Notes: generated by a model not told the origin, from the letters alone. A stretch of DNA of 64,000 nt from Clostridium rhizosphaerae (GCF_016765585.1 NZ_JAESWC010000018.1:248001-312000), one strand, 5' to 3'; positions 17,525 to 28,741 are shown, counted from the first letter of the stretch. Program-made: numbers and translations.

Positions 17525-19369
17525 TTATTCTTGAATAATGTATGGTACAGTTACCACAACAATATTTCTTCTTTTATATAACATACTTTTTATAAACAGT
17601 GAAGTTTGATTATGCAGTATATTATGCCACCATTTTGTAATAACGAATTGGCTTATAACTACTGTTACAATTTCTCCCGGCTTTGACGCATGCTCTTCAG
17701 ATTCAATAAATTTAACCAAAGGCTCGTACACATCCCTATAAGGTGAATGCTTTACAATGAGAGGAATGCCTACATTATATTCTTCCCACTTCTTTTGAAG
17801 CTTTTCGGCACATTCTGAATCAGTAGCTACATGGAAAGCTACAATATTGCTCGATAAATGTTTTGCATAATTTAAAGACTTAATAAAGGACTTGTTTAAG
17901 CTGTCTACCAATATAACAACATGCTGCTTGTCATCATTTGGAATAACTTCCTTTGGTCTTAAATCAGCTGTAAGCTTGAGCTGCTCTGCAACCCTTAAAT
18001 AATGTCTTCGAATTCTAAGCATAATCACTACTAATATAGGGATTAATATACATACAATCCATGCTCCATGAAGAAACTTCGTAGCACCAATAACTATTAC
18101 TGTACAAAAAGTTACCAACGCTCCCATGCCATTAATAACAGCCTTATGTCTCCAGCCTGGTGTCTTTTCCTTAATCCATTTTGTAAACATACCTGACTGT
18201 GAAAGAGTAAAAGATATAAATACTCCAACAGCATATAAAGGCATTAAAAGATGTGTACTTCCGCTAAATATTATTGCAAGCAAACTTGAAGCTATACATA
18301 AAAGCATAATTCCATTTGAAAAACCAAGTCTCTTACCTCTTCTTGAAAATTGCCTTGGGGCATATCCATCCCTAGCAATAAAAGATAATAGAAGCGGAAA
18401 ATCTGCAAAAGCAGTATTAGCAGCCATTATTAATATTAAGGCTGTTGTAAACTGTAATGCGTAGAACATAAATCCACTGCCAAAAACTTGAGTTCCTATT
18501 TGCGCAAGTACAGTAACATTAGGGTCAGGTGCTGCATGATACAATGTGGAAAGATAGGACAAACCACCAAATATAAATAATACTGTTCCAGCCAAAAGTC
18601 CAAGTACTATTTTAGCATGCTTTTGAGCTGGAGCTTTAAAATTAGGAATACCATCGCTTACTGCCTCTACTCCTGTTAATGCAGTACAACCTGAAGCAAA
18701 TGCTCTAAGGAATAACAATACAGTTATATTTCCCATTGTTTGTTTAGCTTCTATAGGAACTATTGGGGAAGGTCTGTATCCGAAGAAATAGTATCTTAAA
18801 ATTCCTGTTACAATCATTATTCCTACAGTTAATATAAATAAGTAGGTTGGAACTCCAAACATTCTAGAGGAATCTTTAATACCTCTTAAGTTACCTATAC
18901 TCAAAAGCACAATAATAAGTACAGTAATAAGAACTTTATAAGGTAAAAGCTCCGGTATAGCAGAAGTTATTGCCGCTGTTCCAGCGCTTGTACTAACTGC
19001 AACCGTTAAAATATAGTCAATAGAAAGAGATGCTGCTGCAGTTAAAGAAGGTATGGTTCCTAAATTATCTTTAGAAACAATATATGAACCTCCACCGTGA
19101 GGATAATTATCAATAGTTTGTCTATAAGAAAAGACTAATAAAAATAAAAGAAAAACTATACATAATGCTGCATAAAACATATACTTGTAAGACATCATAC
19201 CTAAAACTGGTATAAGAACCCACAATATTTCTTCTCCAGCATAGGCTACAGATGAAATAGCATCACTTGATAAAATAGGAAGTCCCCAGAGCACATTAAA
19301 TTTTTCATGACTTAATTGGTCAGTAGTTAATGTCTCTCCGATAAGTAGTCTTCTTAGTTTTGAAAACAT
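17525..19369 (-). CDS. kimA: APC-family permease, KimA-like K+ importer
   Basis: A 614-residue polytopic protein of the APC superfamily. The opening 'RRLLIGETLTTDQLSHEKF' followed by 'LSSDAISSVAYAGEEI' is characteristic of the KimA (YdaO) group, as is 'NYPHGGGSYIVSKDNLG'. About twelve membrane segments span residues 40-460, and a soluble C-terminal domain ('HVVILVDSLNKSFIKSLNYAKHLSSNIVAFHVATD') occupies about 470-614. KimA of Bacillus imports K+ with protons and is controlled by c-di-AMP. A well-formed promoter precedes it, but I see no c-di-AMP riboswitch in the 237-bp upstream region. Substrate assignment is by family only. Confidence 0.8.
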   Translation of the reverse strand: MFSKLRRLLIGETLTTDQLSHEKFNVLWGLPILSSDAISSVAYAGEEILWVLIPVLGMMSYKYMFYAALCIVFLLFLLVFSYRQTIDNYPHGGGSYIVSKDNLGTIPSLTAAASLSIDYILTVAVSTSAGTAAITSAIPELLPYKVLITVLIIVLLSIGNLRGIKDSSRMFGVPTYLFILTVGIMIVTGILRYYFFGYRPSPIVPIEAKQTMGNITVLLFLRAFASGCTALTGVEAVSDGIPNFKAPAQKHAKIVLGLLAGTVLFIFGGLSYLSTLYHAAPDPNVTVLAQIGTQVFGSGFMFYALQFTTALILIMAANTAFADFPLLLSFIARDGYAPRQFSRRGKRLGFSNGIMLLCIASSLLAIIFSGSTHLLMPLYAVGVFISFTLSQSGMFTKWIKEKTPGWRHKAVINGMGALVTFCTVIVIGATKFLHGAWIVCILIPILVVIMLRIRRHYLRVAEQLKLTADLRPKEVIPNDDKQHVVILVDSLNKSFIKSLNYAKHLSSNIVAFHVATDSECAEKLQKKWEEYNVGIPLIVKHSPYRDVYEPLVKFIESEEHASKPGEIVTVVISQFVITKWWHNILHNQTSLFIKSMLYKRRNIVVVTVPYIIQE

Positions 19370-19413
19370 GATTTACTCTCCTGATAAAATATATTTTGAA
19401 ATTACATTCCCCT

Positions 19414-19442
19414 ATTATATAGTACGGCTTGTCTATATACAA
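19414..19442 (-). promoter_or_regulatory. Sigma-A promoter of kimA-like gene
   Basis: TTGTAT (-35, 19437-19442) and TATAAT (-10, 19414-19419) with 17-bp spacing on the minus strand. The start would be near 19407, about 38 nt before the ATG, with a CAGGAGAG ribosome site between. Such a short leader leaves no room for a riboswitch. Confidence 0.7.
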
Positions 19443-19557
19443 TTCTCGCTTTGGGCGTTATTAATCTAAATTAGCCTATTTTAGCTAAATTATTAATAAA
19501 AAGTTTACATTTAGTTTGATTTCTGTTAAAAATCTAACTATAGGTACGCCGCTCAAA

Positions 19558-19601
19558 ATAAAAAGATTCACATATGTTATGTAAACGATATGCAAATCTT
19601 T
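19558..19601 (-). terminator. Terminator of parE-parC
   Basis: Stem of AAAGATT and CATAT arms with a 2x2 internal loop, ending on the minus strand in a T-rich tract (CTTTTTATTTT). It lies just after the parC stop. Confidence 0.65.
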
Positions 19602-19606
19602 CTTTG

Positions 19607-22543
19607 TTATATTATTTTTACCTCTTTTATTACTTCATCAAAAACTATAAGCATTAAGCTTAATCCCCTGCCTGCTCTATTTTGCTGTTTTATATTTTCA
19701 ATGCTGATATTTTTCTTGTTTTTCTTATTTGTAACTAATTGAATTTCTCTATTTATATATTCTCCTAAAGCAATTTCATCACTAATTGCATTTCCCTGTT
19801 TTTTAGCAGAATTAATCAATATTCCAAACACTGCCTCATCATCTTCTTTTAGACTGATTGCGATTACTCCAGCAGCTGCTTTTCCCATCAAAGGAACATC
19901 TGCACCTTTAAATCTTATGCCCAAAGCTCTTTTAGTTGCAACAAATATATCTTTATTGTCTTCATCACTACAGTATTCTACAGCTATTAATTTATCTTTT
20001 TCACTTTTAAATTTATAGGCTAAAGCACTCAGATAGTCCCCTTTGAAATCCTCCAACGAGGTTCTTTTAATCATTCCGTTTTTTGTAAAGAAATATACTG
20101 ATAATGGCTCTTCATAATTATTAGTCTTTAAAATGTTCAAAACCTTGATATCTCCTGCTTTATCAGTATCAAATAGGTCCTGAAGCCTTATTTCTTTATC
20201 TAGAAGCCCGCTAAAAAGATTTGTCTGAAGGCTTAGCACATTTCCATCATTAAGAAAAATAAGAACTTTTTCCTTTGAAAAGGTAAATATATATTTATCC
20301 TTCTTTGTTATACTTCTCTTGGTGTTTAAAGCTCTAATATACCCATCTTCACTAACTGCAAGGTAAAATTCTCTGTATTCAAATTCCTTAACAAACTGAG
20401 CGGAAATAAGTTTGTCTTTAGGCGGAAGTGCCGCTAAAGCTGTAGAAGCAATATTCCTATCAGAAGCCTCCAGATTTGGTTCCTCCACTGTAAAGTTAAG
20501 CCCACACTCTGTAGAAATTTTAACAAATTCACTTTCTCTATTTTGGTCTACTAGGCTTACAGAAACCAAAACTTCATCTTCCTTAAGTTTTAAAGCTTGA
20601 AGCTTTGAGTAATTAGTTATAAATTTATTGAGACTGGTTTTCTTCATATTGCACTTACTTGTGATAAAAATGAATTCCTTTGAGTCGGATAGAGATTCCA
20701 CTGAAAATACAGCCGCTATCTTTTCATTACTAAAATCCAAACCCTTTATTATCTCATCAAGTCTTTCACCTTTATCTTTCCACTTATACTCTGGAACAGC
20801 TGTACCTTTAATTTGATACATATTTCCTTTATCAGTTAAAAGAATAACTGTATGTCTTGTATTTGATTCTATAAGAAATTTATTAAAGTCTCCTTCCCTA
20901 TAATCAATATCTTCTACACTGCTGTTTATTCTATTAACTGATTTTAGTGGAGTTCTTTTTATAAACCCTTCATTTGATAAGGTGATTACAGTATCTTCAA
21001 CCACAATAAGTTCTTCTAAATTTATCTTTGCCTCTTCATCATTCTCAATTATTTCGGTTCTTCTCTCGTCCCCATACTTCTCTTTAATTTCATCTAACTC
21101 AATCTTAATAACCTTTAATAATTCTTTTTCATTCTCTAATATTTTTCTAAGTTTTCTAATTTCTTTTTCTAATTCTTTATATTCTTTCTCAAATGTTTTT
21201 ATCTCAAGTCCTGTAAGCTTATAAAGCATTAATTCAACAATAGCCTGAGCTTGAATTTCAGAGAACCCAAAAGTATTCATCAAATTGTTTTCTGAATCCT
21301 TTTTAGATTTTGATGCTCTTATAAGTGCAATAATTTCATCCATTATATCAATAGCTTTTATAAATCCTTCTACAATATGAAATCTTTTTTCCGCAGCTTG
21401 AAGTTCCTTTTCAGTCCTTCTTCTTACAACATCCTTTTGATGATTAACATAATGTTTTATTATAGTTTTAAGTCCCATAGTTTCAGGCTTTCCATTAGCT
21501 AATGCCACCATATTAAAACTTATGTTGCTTTGAAGGTCAGTTTTTTTATATAAATATTTAAGAAGTTTTTCTGCTCCCTCAAAATCAATTGATTTTTTTA
21601 GCTCTATTACTGATCTAATACCATTTCTATCAGATTCATCTCTAATATCTGTTATAGCTTCTAAAGCTTTGGAATGTTTTTTATCATCAGTCATTTCAGA
21701 AATAGTCTGAAGAAGCCTTGCCTTTGACTTTTTATATGGAAATTCTGTAATAACAATTCCAAATCTTCCACTTTCAAGCTTTTCAACATTTGCCTTTGCC
21801 CTTAAGGTAACTCTCCCTTCTCCAGTTTCATAGGCTGCCAATAGAGAATTTTTACCTATTAAAATACCACCTGTCGGGAGATCTGGTCCTTTTATATAAT
21901 TAATAAGCTCACTTGTTGTAATGTCGTTATTATCAATATAAGCTAAAGTTCCATCAATGACCTCATTTAAATTATGAGGAGGTATATTTGTAGCTAATCC
22001 AACTGCGATGCCGAAAGCACCATTTACTAAAAGATTAGGAAATCTTCCAGGCAGAACCTTCGGCTCTAATTCGGTGTTAGAATAGTTTTCCACCATCTCA
22101 ACTATATCTTTATCTATATCTTTTATCATTTCCATAGCTAAAGGTGTAAGTCTCGCTTCTGTATAACGCATTGCAGCCGCACTATCTCCATCCTGACTTC
22201 CCCAGTTTCCATGTCCGTCAATTAAAGGCTTTCTAGTTGAGAAATCTTGAGCCAAAATTACCATTGCTTCATAAACTGAAGAATCGCCATGAGGATGATA
22301 TTTACCTAAAATGTCTCCTACTATTCTTGCAGATTTAAAGTAAGGCTTGTCCGGAAAAGCCCTAAGAGTATACGCTCCATAAAGTATCCTTCTATGCACA
22401 GGCTTTAATCCATCTCTAACATCAGGAAGAGCCCTATCCTTAGCCACCTCAACAGCGTAAGGAAGATAATTATCCGGCATAGCTTCCTCAATAGGCACCT
22501 TTATTATATTATTATCCATAGGTATATCTATTTTCTTTGCCAT
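19607..22543 (-). CDS. parC: DNA topoisomerase IV subunit A
   Basis: A 978-residue type IIA topoisomerase A subunit that decatenates replicated chromosomes. N-terminal breakage-reunion domain: '[19 protein letters not shown]', the QRDR segment '[15 protein letters not shown]', the catalytic tyrosine in '[10 protein letters not shown]', and '[22 protein letters not shown]'. A long coiled-coil region ('[21 protein letters not shown]') lies near 440-490, and a C-terminal DNA-wrapping beta-pinwheel follows. No GyrA box (QRRGGKG-like) is visible; with the partner subunit adjacent, this supports ParC over GyrA. It starts 17 bp after the parE stop. The QRDR serine is present. Confidence 0.93.
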   Translation of the reverse strand: MAKKIDIPMDNNIIKVPIEEAMPDNYLPYAVEVAKDRALPDVRDGLKPVHRRILYGAYTLRAFPDKPYFKSARIVGDILGKYHPHGDSSVYEAMVILAQDFSTRKPLIDGHGNWGSQDGDSAAAMRYTEARLTPLAMEMIKDIDKDIVEMVENYSNTELEPKVLPGRFPNLLVNGAFGIAVGLATNIPPHNLNEVIDGTLAYIDNNDITTSELINYIKGPDLPTGGILIGKNSLLAAYETGEGRVTLRAKANVEKLESGRFGIVITEFPYKKSKARLLQTISEMTDDKKHSKALEAITDIRDESDRNGIRSVIELKKSIDFEGAEKLLKYLYKKTDLQSNISFNMVALANGKPETMGLKTIIKHYVNHQKDVVRRRTEKELQAAEKRFHIVEGFIKAIDIMDEIIALIRASKSKKDSENNLMNTFGFSEIQAQAIVELMLYKLTGLEIKTFEKEYKELEKEIRKLRKILENEKELLKVIKIELDEIKEKYGDERRTEIIENDEEAKINLEELIVVEDTVITLSNEGFIKRTPLKSVNRINSSVEDIDYREGDFNKFLIESNTRHTVILLTDKGNMYQIKGTAVPEYKWKDKGERLDEIIKGLDFSNEKIAAVFSVESLSDSKEFIFITSKCNMKKTSLNKFITNYSKLQALKLKEDEVLVSVSLVDQNRESEFVKISTECGLNFTVEEPNLEASDRNIASTALAALPPKDKLISAQFVKEFEYREFYLAVSEDGYIRALNTKRSITKKDKYIFTFSKEKVLIFLNDGNVLSLQTNLFSGLLDKEIRLQDLFDTDKAGDIKVLNILKTNNYEEPLSVYFFTKNGMIKRTSLEDFKGDYLSALAYKFKSEKDKLIAVEYCSDEDNKDIFVATKRALGIRFKGADVPLMGKAAAGVIAISLKEDDEAVFGILINSAKKQGNAISDEIALGEYINREIQLVTNKKNKKNISIENIKQQNRAGRGLSLMLIVFDEVIKEVKII

Positions 22544-22560
22544 ATTCTCAAACCTTTCCC

Positions 22561-24516
22561 TTAAAATTCAGCATACTTATACATATAATTTTTCCTAGGC
22601 TCTACTACATCTCCCATAAGAAGTGATACCATTTTTTCCGACTTTGCAGCATCTTCAATAGTTACCTGCTGCAGAGTTCTTGTAGCTGGATTTAACGCAG
22701 TATCCCAAAGTTGATCTGCATTCATTTCGCCAAGACCCTTATATCTTTGTATAAGCGCACCTTTTCCTACCTCTTTTTTTACTGCTTCAAGCTCATCATC
22801 ACTGTATGCATACTTGATAACTTCTCCCTTTTTATCCTTCTTATAAACCTTATAAAGTGGAGGAAGAGCTATAAATAGATGTCCATTAGCTATGAGAGGC
22901 CTCATATATCTATAAATATACGTCATCCATAAGGTCCGGATATGGTAACCATCAACATCCGCGTCTGACATTATTATAATTTTGTTATATTTTAATTCTT
23001 GTTCTTTATAGTTATCTAAAACCCCGGTTCCAATAGCTGTGTTAAATATTTTTAATTCCTCGCTGCTTAGCACATTTTCAAGCTTTTGCTTTTCTGTGTT
23101 CATTATTTTACCTTTTGAAGGCATTATAGCTTGAAACCTTCTATCTCTTGCCTGCTTTGCACTGCCGCCCGCTGAGTCTCCTTCAACTACGATAAATTCA
23201 CAAAGCTCTGGTTCCTTTAAAGTACATACTGCTATTTTCCCTGCAAGAGGCGCTGTTCCTCTTCCAACCTTTTTCTTTTCAGCTTCGTTTATTTTCTTTA
23301 TTTTTTCTCTTCTTGCAGCAGCATCTAGTGCATTATTAATAAACATAGAAGCTGTTTCTTTATTATCCTCAATCCACTCTGAGAATTTTGTATAAGCTAA
23401 ATCATTCATCACGGTATAAGCTTCATTATTTCCAAGCTTATTTTTGGTTTGTCCTTCAAAAACTGGATTGCTTATTTTGATTCTTACGATAGCTGTAAGG
23501 CCTTCTCTTAAATCATCACCTTCAAACTCTTTATCTTTTTCCTTAATCAAATTAAGCTTTTTAGCCCATTCTTTAAAAGCTCTTGTCATTCCAGTTTTAA
23601 ATCCACTTTCATGCGTTCCAGAATCACGAGTCGGAATATTATTAACATAGCTTAAAATATATTCGCTAGTTGAATCAGTAAACTGCATACATACTTCTCC
23701 ATAAATAGACAATCCATTGATTTCTCTTTCTCCATCAAATATAATAGGCTGACTGTGAAGCACTGTTTTACTTTCATTTATATAATCAATAAAATCTAAA
23801 AGACCTCTTTCAGAATGATATTCCTTTTGAACCTCATCTTCAAATCTATCATCTATTAAAATTAATTTAATACCCTTATTTTGAAAAGCTAACTCCTGAA
23901 GTCTTTCATCTATAATTTCAAATTTAAAGTCAGTAGTTGAAAAAATCATTTTATCGGGCTTAAACGTAACCTTTGTACCTGTTTCAGTAGTTTTGCCTAC
24001 TGCTTTTAATGCAGTAACAGGAGTTCCCGGCATCATTTTCTTTAATTGCTTATCGTAGGCATATTCAAATCGTTGCTTATGTATTTCCCCATTTTGATAT
24101 ACTTCAACTTCAACCCATTCAGAAAGTGCATTAACAACTGCTGCCCCTACACCATGAAGTCCTCCTGAAGTTTTGTAATTTTTATTATCAAACTTACCAC
24201 CGGTATGAAGTTCAGTATACACCATTTCAACACCTGATTTTTTCTTCACAGGATGTATTCCAGTTGGTATTCCTCTGCCGTTGTCAATAATTGTTACACT
24301 TTTATCCTTATTTAGAATAATTGTTACTCTATCTCCATATCCATTCGATATTTCATCTATAGAGTTATCCAATACTTCCCATAAACAGTGATGCAGTCCC
24401 TTTGAACCAGTAGACCCTATATACATTCCCGGCCTCACACGCACAGGCTCAAGTTTCTCGAGTGACGTTAAGTCTGTCACATCATAGGACCCTCTAACTT
24501 TATTTATATCTTCCAT
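22561..24516 (-). CDS. parE: DNA topoisomerase IV subunit B
   Basis: A 651-residue GHKL ATPase subunit of topoisomerase IV. ATP site: '[17 protein letters not shown]', '[14 protein letters not shown]', '[20 protein letters not shown]'. The TOPRIM domain has '[23 protein letters not shown]' and '[17 protein letters not shown]'. C-terminal '[16 protein letters not shown]' is typical of ParE/GyrB. The frame is open to a TTG at 24537, but GGAGGA followed by seven bases selects the ATG at 24516 (MEDINKVRG). It is the first gene of parE-parC; the two are separated by 17 bp. Confidence 0.94.
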   Translation of the reverse strand: MEDINKVRGSYDVTDLTSLEKLEPVRVRPGMYIGSTGSKGLHHCLWEVLDNSIDEISNGYGDRVTIILNKDKSVTIIDNGRGIPTGIHPVKKKSGVEMVYTELHTGGKFDNKNYKTSGGLHGVGAAVVNALSEWVEVEVYQNGEIHKQRFEYAYDKQLKKMMPGTPVTALKAVGKTTETGTKVTFKPDKMIFSTTDFKFEIIDERLQELAFQNKGIKLILIDDRFEDEVQKEYHSERGLLDFIDYINESKTVLHSQPIIFDGEREINGLSIYGEVCMQFTDSTSEYILSYVNNIPTRDSGTHESGFKTGMTRAFKEWAKKLNLIKEKDKEFEGDDLREGLTAIVRIKISNPVFEGQTKNKLGNNEAYTVMNDLAYTKFSEWIEDNKETASMFINNALDAAARREKIKKINEAEKKKVGRGTAPLAGKIAVCTLKEPELCEFIVVEGDSAGGSAKQARDRRFQAIMPSKGKIMNTEKQKLENVLSSEELKIFNTAIGTGVLDNYKEQELKYNKIIIMSDADVDGYHIRTLWMTYIYRYMRPLIANGHLFIALPPLYKVYKKDKKGEVIKYAYSDDELEAVKKEVGKGALIQRYKGLGEMNADQLWDTALNPATRTLQQVTIEDAAKSEKMVSLLMGDVVEPRKNYMYKYAEF

Positions 24517-24691
24517 CCCAAATCCTCCATATGTCAAAACTGAATCAGTAACGTTTTAAAACTCTACAATCAATTTAATATGTTTTCTATAAAAAGTAAA
24601 GAAAAACCTTTAAGAACACACGTTCTATTGTATATCAGAATTCCTTCCAAATCAATAGGCAACAGCCTTTTTAAAAGCTATTGCCTATAAA

Positions 24692-25018
24692 CTATTTTGT
24701 ATTAAATTCTTTAATATACATATCGTAAAGAGTTTGTGCTTCCTTTATACCTATTCTTCCTTCAGTTAAATTTCGGTAAAGAAGATAAAAATAAGTATTA
24801 AGCTCTGAATTTACTCCTCTAGTTTCCTTAACCTTCGACTTTACCATTTCTATAAATATTGTTTTGTTTTCTAAGGTTTCTTTTTCGACAAGGTCTACTA
24901 GATTATGTATTTTCTCTTTAATTATATAATCTGTGCAATCAATTTCTATATTTTTTAATTCAGCATAAACTTTTTCAATTATCTTTAGTGTATAACTTTC
25001 AGCTTCTATATTACTCAT
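24692..25018 (-). CDS. Conserved-looking hypothetical protein, helical
   Basis: A 108-residue protein beginning MSNIEAESYTLKIIEKVY, rich in Lys/Glu and apparently all helix, with no signal peptide, membrane segment or recognised domain. The open frame starts four codons earlier at ATG 25030, but that ATG directly abuts the only purine-rich stretch, while the ATG at 25018 has GGGTGA about five bases upstream. An ATAGGCAA stem-loop without a T-run follows at about 24655-24688. It is not clearly linked to parE, which starts 175 bp further on. Function unknown. Confidence 0.6.
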   Translation of the reverse strand: MSNIEAESYTLKIIEKVYAELKNIEIDCTDYIIKEKIHNLVDLVEKETLENKTIFIEMVKSKVKETRGVNSELNTYFYLLYRNLTEGRIGIKEAQTLYDMYIKEFNTK

Positions 25019-25118
25019 AATATCACCCATCCCTAATATTGTATTGCTAAACTAATTATAACTTATCTAATATTATAATACGCCTGGTATTTTATATTAG
25101 AGGGGGTACTATAAAAAG

Positions 25119-25883
25119 TTATTTTTTATAAACCACTCCTCCAGTAGCTTGGTTTGTTGGAGTTATAGTTACTTCACAAATTTGTACATGCTCTGGCACT
25201 GAAGCAGTATATAAAACTACATCTGCAATATCATCAGCCTCAAGCGCTTTAATTCCCTCATAAACTTTAGATGCCTTTTGTTCATCTCCATGAAATCTTA
25301 TTACGCTAAAATTAGTTTCTACCATACCAGGCTGAATATTGGTAACTTTAATCGGAGTATCAACTACATCCATCCTTAGACCATCACTTATAAATTTAAC
25401 TGCTACTTTTGTAGCACAATAAACAGCTCCACCTGGATATGCATGAATTCCAGCTAATGATCCTATATTTATTACATGCCCCTTTTGATTAATAACCATC
25501 ATTGGAACTATTTTTCTAGTTAAGTATAAAAGGCCTTTTATATTGGTATCTATCATAATATCAAAGTCATCCAAGTCCCCTTCTTGAACCTTATCGAGTC
25601 CTAAAGCAAGACCTGCATTATTTATAAGTATATCAATGTTTTTTAATTCTGTTGGAATATTGTCAATAACCTCATCTACAGATTTTCTATCTCTAACATC
25701 TAACTCATATGTATAAACTTTTGCTCCATATTCCTCTTCTAATTGTAACTTTAAAATATTGAGTTTATCTATACTTCTTGAGCAAAGCAAAAGTACAGCG
25801 CCTTCCTTTGCAAATCTTTTAGCCATTGCTTCACCCAGCCCGCTGCTTGCTCCGCTTATAAAAATTATTTTATCTTTTACCAC
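25119..25883 (-). CDS. Short-chain dehydrogenase/reductase
   Basis: A 254-residue classical SDR. The cofactor loop is 'FISGASSGLGEAMAKRFA' (TGxxxGxG type) at residues ~8-26, followed by 'LLCSRSIDKL', which suggests NADP preference. 'LINNAGLALG' is the NAG motif. The catalytic serine lies in 'NIGSLAGIHAYPGG' and the YxxxK pair in 'AVYCATKVAV'. It resembles the YdfG-like serine/3-hydroxy acid dehydrogenase group. The frame opens at 25919, but AGAGGTG before a GTG (25883, MVKDKIIFI) marks the likely start. Monocistronic; substrate unknown. Confidence 0.85.
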   Translation of the reverse strand: MVKDKIIFISGASSGLGEAMAKRFAKEGAVLLLCSRSIDKLNILKLQLEEEYGAKVYTYELDVRDRKSVDEVIDNIPTELKNIDILINNAGLALGLDKVQEGDLDDFDIMIDTNIKGLLYLTRKIVPMMVINQKGHVINIGSLAGIHAYPGGAVYCATKVAVKFISDGLRMDVVDTPIKVTNIQPGMVETNFSVIRFHGDEQKASKVYEGIKALEADDIADVVLYTASVPEHVQICEVTITPTNQATGGVVYKK

Positions 25884-25984
25884 ATTAAGCACCTCTAATT
25901 TCCAAAATATAAAATACAATAACTATTATAACATACCATACTATTATTATAATACTTTAACATAAAATGGTACACTTAATATCA

Positions 25985-26020
25985 AAAAAACTGAGATGCT
26001 TTTAAAGCCTCTCAGTTTTT
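25985..26020 (-). terminator. Terminator of metallophosphoesterase gene
   Basis: Stem AAAACTGAGA / TCTCAGTTTT continues inwards with GCTTT/AAAGC. T-runs occur on both sides, so it may work in either direction. The arm overlaps the stop codon of the phosphoesterase gene at 26002. Confidence 0.85.
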
Positions 26021-26913
26021 AGTTCTTTAAAATAATCCTCCAGTTTGCTTGGACCAGCCAGTACTTCTCTTCCTATATACATTGTCCCATCATCTCTTGT
26101 TTTAATTTGCCACTTAACAAGAATTATATTTCCCTCTGATATTTCAATTGCTGTAATACATCTTGGGTGAACTGAACTTCCATCATTAAAATATGGCAGT
26201 TCTCCTACCTCAGGAAACATAGGCCTATGTGTATGTCCAGCAATTAAAATATGTTTCTTCTTTTTAACCCATTCTATCAGTCTTTTCTCAACTGCCTCTT
26301 TTTTATCATAATTTTTTGCAGCACTTGTTGGATCATTTACCCCCCAGGATTCTAATGGTTTCCAAAGGAACCTAACTAATAGTCGAGCCAAACGCCACAT
26401 CTTATCATTAAGCCAGTCACTTTGATGACCATGTACTAGAAGTATTTTATCATTGGTTATCTTATGCCTTAAGACTAATCCTTCGTGAATTTTTATATTT
26501 TCAAACAATGGGATTAACTTTTTCTCACGCTCATCAAAATAGGAATACATATTATTTTTTACAAACTTAGCATTATTCTTCACTATGTCATGATTTCCAT
26601 ACATAATATAAAGTCTCTTTTCCTTAAAAAACTTAGATAAGAGCCAAAATACATTACTGTGTATTCTTACTATATCAGATAGACTTTTGTATTTCCAAAG
26701 TTCATCTCCATCTCCAATTTCAATATAAGTGTAATTTTTATTATAATAGTGAGTTAAAGCGGAAAAATAAAGATTTTGATTTTTAGAAAAATCATCAGTC
26801 CAACTTCCGTCTCCTCTATGACAATCACTCATTAACACTATTTTTGAGGAATCATCAAAAGGAATTTGTTCTGCCGTTTCAAAGATATAATTCAATCGTT
26901 CAAACGTATCCAT
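26002..26913 (-). CDS. Calcineurin-like metallophosphoesterase
   Basis: A 303-residue binuclear metallophosphoesterase. All motifs are present in order: 'LMSDCHRGDG' (D-x-H), 'IEIGDGDELWKY' (GD...E), 'MYGNHDIVKN' (GNHD), 'LLVHGHQSDW' (GH) and 'LIAGHTHRPMF' (GHTH). The spacing and 'SDCHRGDG' resemble LpxH/UDP-2,3-diacylglucosamine hydrolases, but gram-positive relatives lack lipid A, so the true substrate is unknown. No membrane segment. Monocistronic, with a terminator overlapping its stop codon. Confidence 0.85.
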   Translation of the reverse strand: MDTFERLNYIFETAEQIPFDDSSKIVLMSDCHRGDGSWTDDFSKNQNLYFSALTHYYNKNYTYIEIGDGDELWKYKSLSDIVRIHSNVFWLLSKFFKEKRLYIMYGNHDIVKNNAKFVKNNMYSYFDEREKKLIPLFENIKIHEGLVLRHKITNDKILLVHGHQSDWLNDKMWRLARLLVRFLWKPLESWGVNDPTSAAKNYDKKEAVEKRLIEWVKKKKHILIAGHTHRPMFPEVGELPYFNDGSSVHPRCITAIEISEGNIILVKWQIKTRDDGTMYIGREVLAGPSKLEDYFKELKTERL

Positions 26914-27029
26914 CTATGCCCCCATAAATAAATTCAAGCTCTTATAATAATATATTCTAGTGCTGATTTATAAATACACTTTATTCCTTATCAATAATTT
27001 GTTAACTAATTTCTCGCAAAAATATTTTA

Positions 27030-27977
27030 TTATATATGATCTTTAATATTCTCATAAGCTTCAAATATCTTTTTAGCTTTACCCATACCTATTATTTTTT
27101 CATAAAGCTCTGGCGCTTGTACATTTATCGCATTCATTTTATCTATAAAATTATCATATGGTCCAGTAATCTCTTTATACGCATCGCACATAAGCTTATT
27201 CTTTATTTGTATAATCCTGTCTGTTTCTTTGCTTCTTGTAATAGGTTGTGGTGTACGAGGCTTATCAAACTTTAATTTCACAGTAGTATCTTCTACTGAA
27301 ATTTCACTTTGCTTATACCCTGCTTCCTCGAGTCCTCCAACGAAGGCATTACACATATTATCATCCTTTAAAGTAATACTCAAATCCATTGTTAATTCAC
27401 CCGGTTCTGAAAACTCACCTAATTTAAAGCCTGTAAGCCACCAGTGTTTATCATCTCTTTTAAAAAACTCGTTATTATTCTTGTACAATTTAAAAGACAT
27501 TTGAAGAAGTTCATCATCACTTGCAGAATGATAAAAAGTACCATTGAAAACCCCTGGGATATTTAAGTCTGATCCTTTTGTTGTATATACTCCTATTTCG
27601 CAGCCGCTTGTTAAGTCATATTGTCCCTTCCAAAATTCAATAAGCCACTTTTTACCTTCGTATTCAAAATAAATTGGTTCACAATCAGCAATCATTCCTG
27701 TTGGTGCTGCCATTTCATCATAAAGTCTGCAATATCCCATCTTTCTTTGCCATGCATCAAGAATAGAGTAAAATATGTCTTGTACTTTATCATAGGCATA
27801 TCCAGCAGACTCAATTATTTTATCCAGCGATTCATCGCCTGTCCCCTTTTTAGTTCTATTTTTAATAACCTTTGATATCCATTTAGGAACACTTTGATAC
27901 ACTTTGTAAAATATTGCTCCTGTAATTATTAAAGGAATTGGATTAGTTACGTATATCACTCCAAGAATAGGAAACAT
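27030..27977 (-). CDS. DUF4474-type protein with N-terminal membrane anchor
   Basis: A 315-residue protein. Residues 1-25 form a hydrophobic segment ('FPILGVIYVTNPIPLIITGAIF'), probably a single membrane anchor. The body contains 'DAWQRKMGYCRLYDE', 'WLIEFWKGQYDLTSGCEIG', 'FYHSASDDELLQMSF' and 'HWWLTGFKLGEFSEP'. I associate this pattern with the clostridial DUF4474 family; function is not known. GGAGGTGGTATA precedes the ATG at 27977. The C-terminal 80 residues are helical and charged. Stands alone between the phosphoesterase and RDD genes. Confidence 0.65.
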   Translation of the reverse strand: MFPILGVIYVTNPIPLIITGAIFYKVYQSVPKWISKVIKNRTKKGTGDESLDKIIESAGYAYDKVQDIFYSILDAWQRKMGYCRLYDEMAAPTGMIADCEPIYFEYEGKKWLIEFWKGQYDLTSGCEIGVYTTKGSDLNIPGVFNGTFYHSASDDELLQMSFKLYKNNNEFFKRDDKHWWLTGFKLGEFSEPGELTMDLSITLKDDNMCNAFVGGLEEAGYKQSEISVEDTTVKLKFDKPRTPQPITRSKETDRIIQIKNKLMCDAYKEITGPYDNFIDKMNAINVQAPELYEKIIGMGKAKKIFEAYENIKDHI

Positions 27978-28047
27978 TATACCACCTCCATTAAATATTT
28001 TTGTATATAATATTCCTTATAACCCTATTTGGTTAATAATTAGTCAT

Positions 28048-28089
28048 ACAAAAAACGAAAACAGCCAGCATGTCTAAGTGCCAACTGTT
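28048..28089 (-). terminator. Terminator of RDD-family gene
   Basis: An 11-bp stem (AACAGTTGGCA with TGCTGGCTGTT, including G-U pairs) around CTTAGACA, followed on the minus strand by TTCGTTTTTTG. It lies about 110 bp after the RDD gene stop. Confidence 0.7.
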
Positions 28090-28200
28090 TATAAATAAGG
28101 GGGTTATTTATTTTCATATAACTATTTTAAACAATCTTTATGAAAATATTATGTACACAATAAATATTATCTGTTAATTTCATTTTAATAAAATGTTAAG

Positions 28201-28563
28201 TTAAAATTTCAATAATCTCTTTCCTATAGTTCTGCCGTTTTTTGAACTTTCACAGATACTATTATAAAAAATTGATACTATAACAAATATTATAAGCAGC
28301 ATGCTGCCCTTTTGTGTTATAGAATACCCTGACAGTCCCAATAAAAAATTAAATACATAAAGCAAAATAAATGATATAATTCCAACAAAAGCATTGTCTA
28401 TTATTACTGCAGCGAAACTTTTTATAAAAGAAACCTTAGTATTAGCAATTTCCACTTTTGCTTCATCTATCTCTTCTGTTTCATTAATACTTTGCTCCAA
28501 AGACTCTTCATTTGTAATCTGATCATCCAACATATTTTTTTCTTCAATATTATTATCGTCCAT
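28201..28563 (-). CDS. Short RDD-family membrane protein
   Basis: A 120-residue protein. The first ~45 residues are acidic and unstructured. Two membrane segments follow ('FVGIISFILLYVFNFLLG' and 'GSMLLIIFVIVSIFYNSI'), then 'CESSKNGRTIGKRLLKF'. The last motif and 'AAVIIDN' match the RDD family, where the sequence normally continues ~15-40 residues past 'GKRLL'. The stop codon right after KF suggests a short version or C-terminal truncation. AGGAGGACAAAA precedes the ATG. Function unknown; some RDD proteins act in ion or solute transport. Confidence 0.7.
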   Translation of the reverse strand: MDDNNIEEKNMLDDQITNEESLEQSINETEEIDEAKVEIANTKVSFIKSFAAVIIDNAFVGIISFILLYVFNFLLGLSGYSITQKGSMLLIIFVIVSIFYNSICESSKNGRTIGKRLLKF

Positions 28564-28741
28564 TTTTGTCCTCCTATTTTATCAGTTAATATTTATAAAA
28601 TCTCTTATTAACTATTATGCATTAGTAAATAGTTTATGTAAATACAAAGATATATAAATATTTAAATATATGAACATATAAATATAAGAATAAAAGAATA
28701 CGTAGTATCCACTTACAAATTAAATAAGAAGATAGAACTTA

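Noticed and set aside
19370-19606. c-di-AMP (ydaO) riboswitch before the KimA-like gene
   Set aside because: No conserved ydaO core is visible and the promoter leaves too short a leader.
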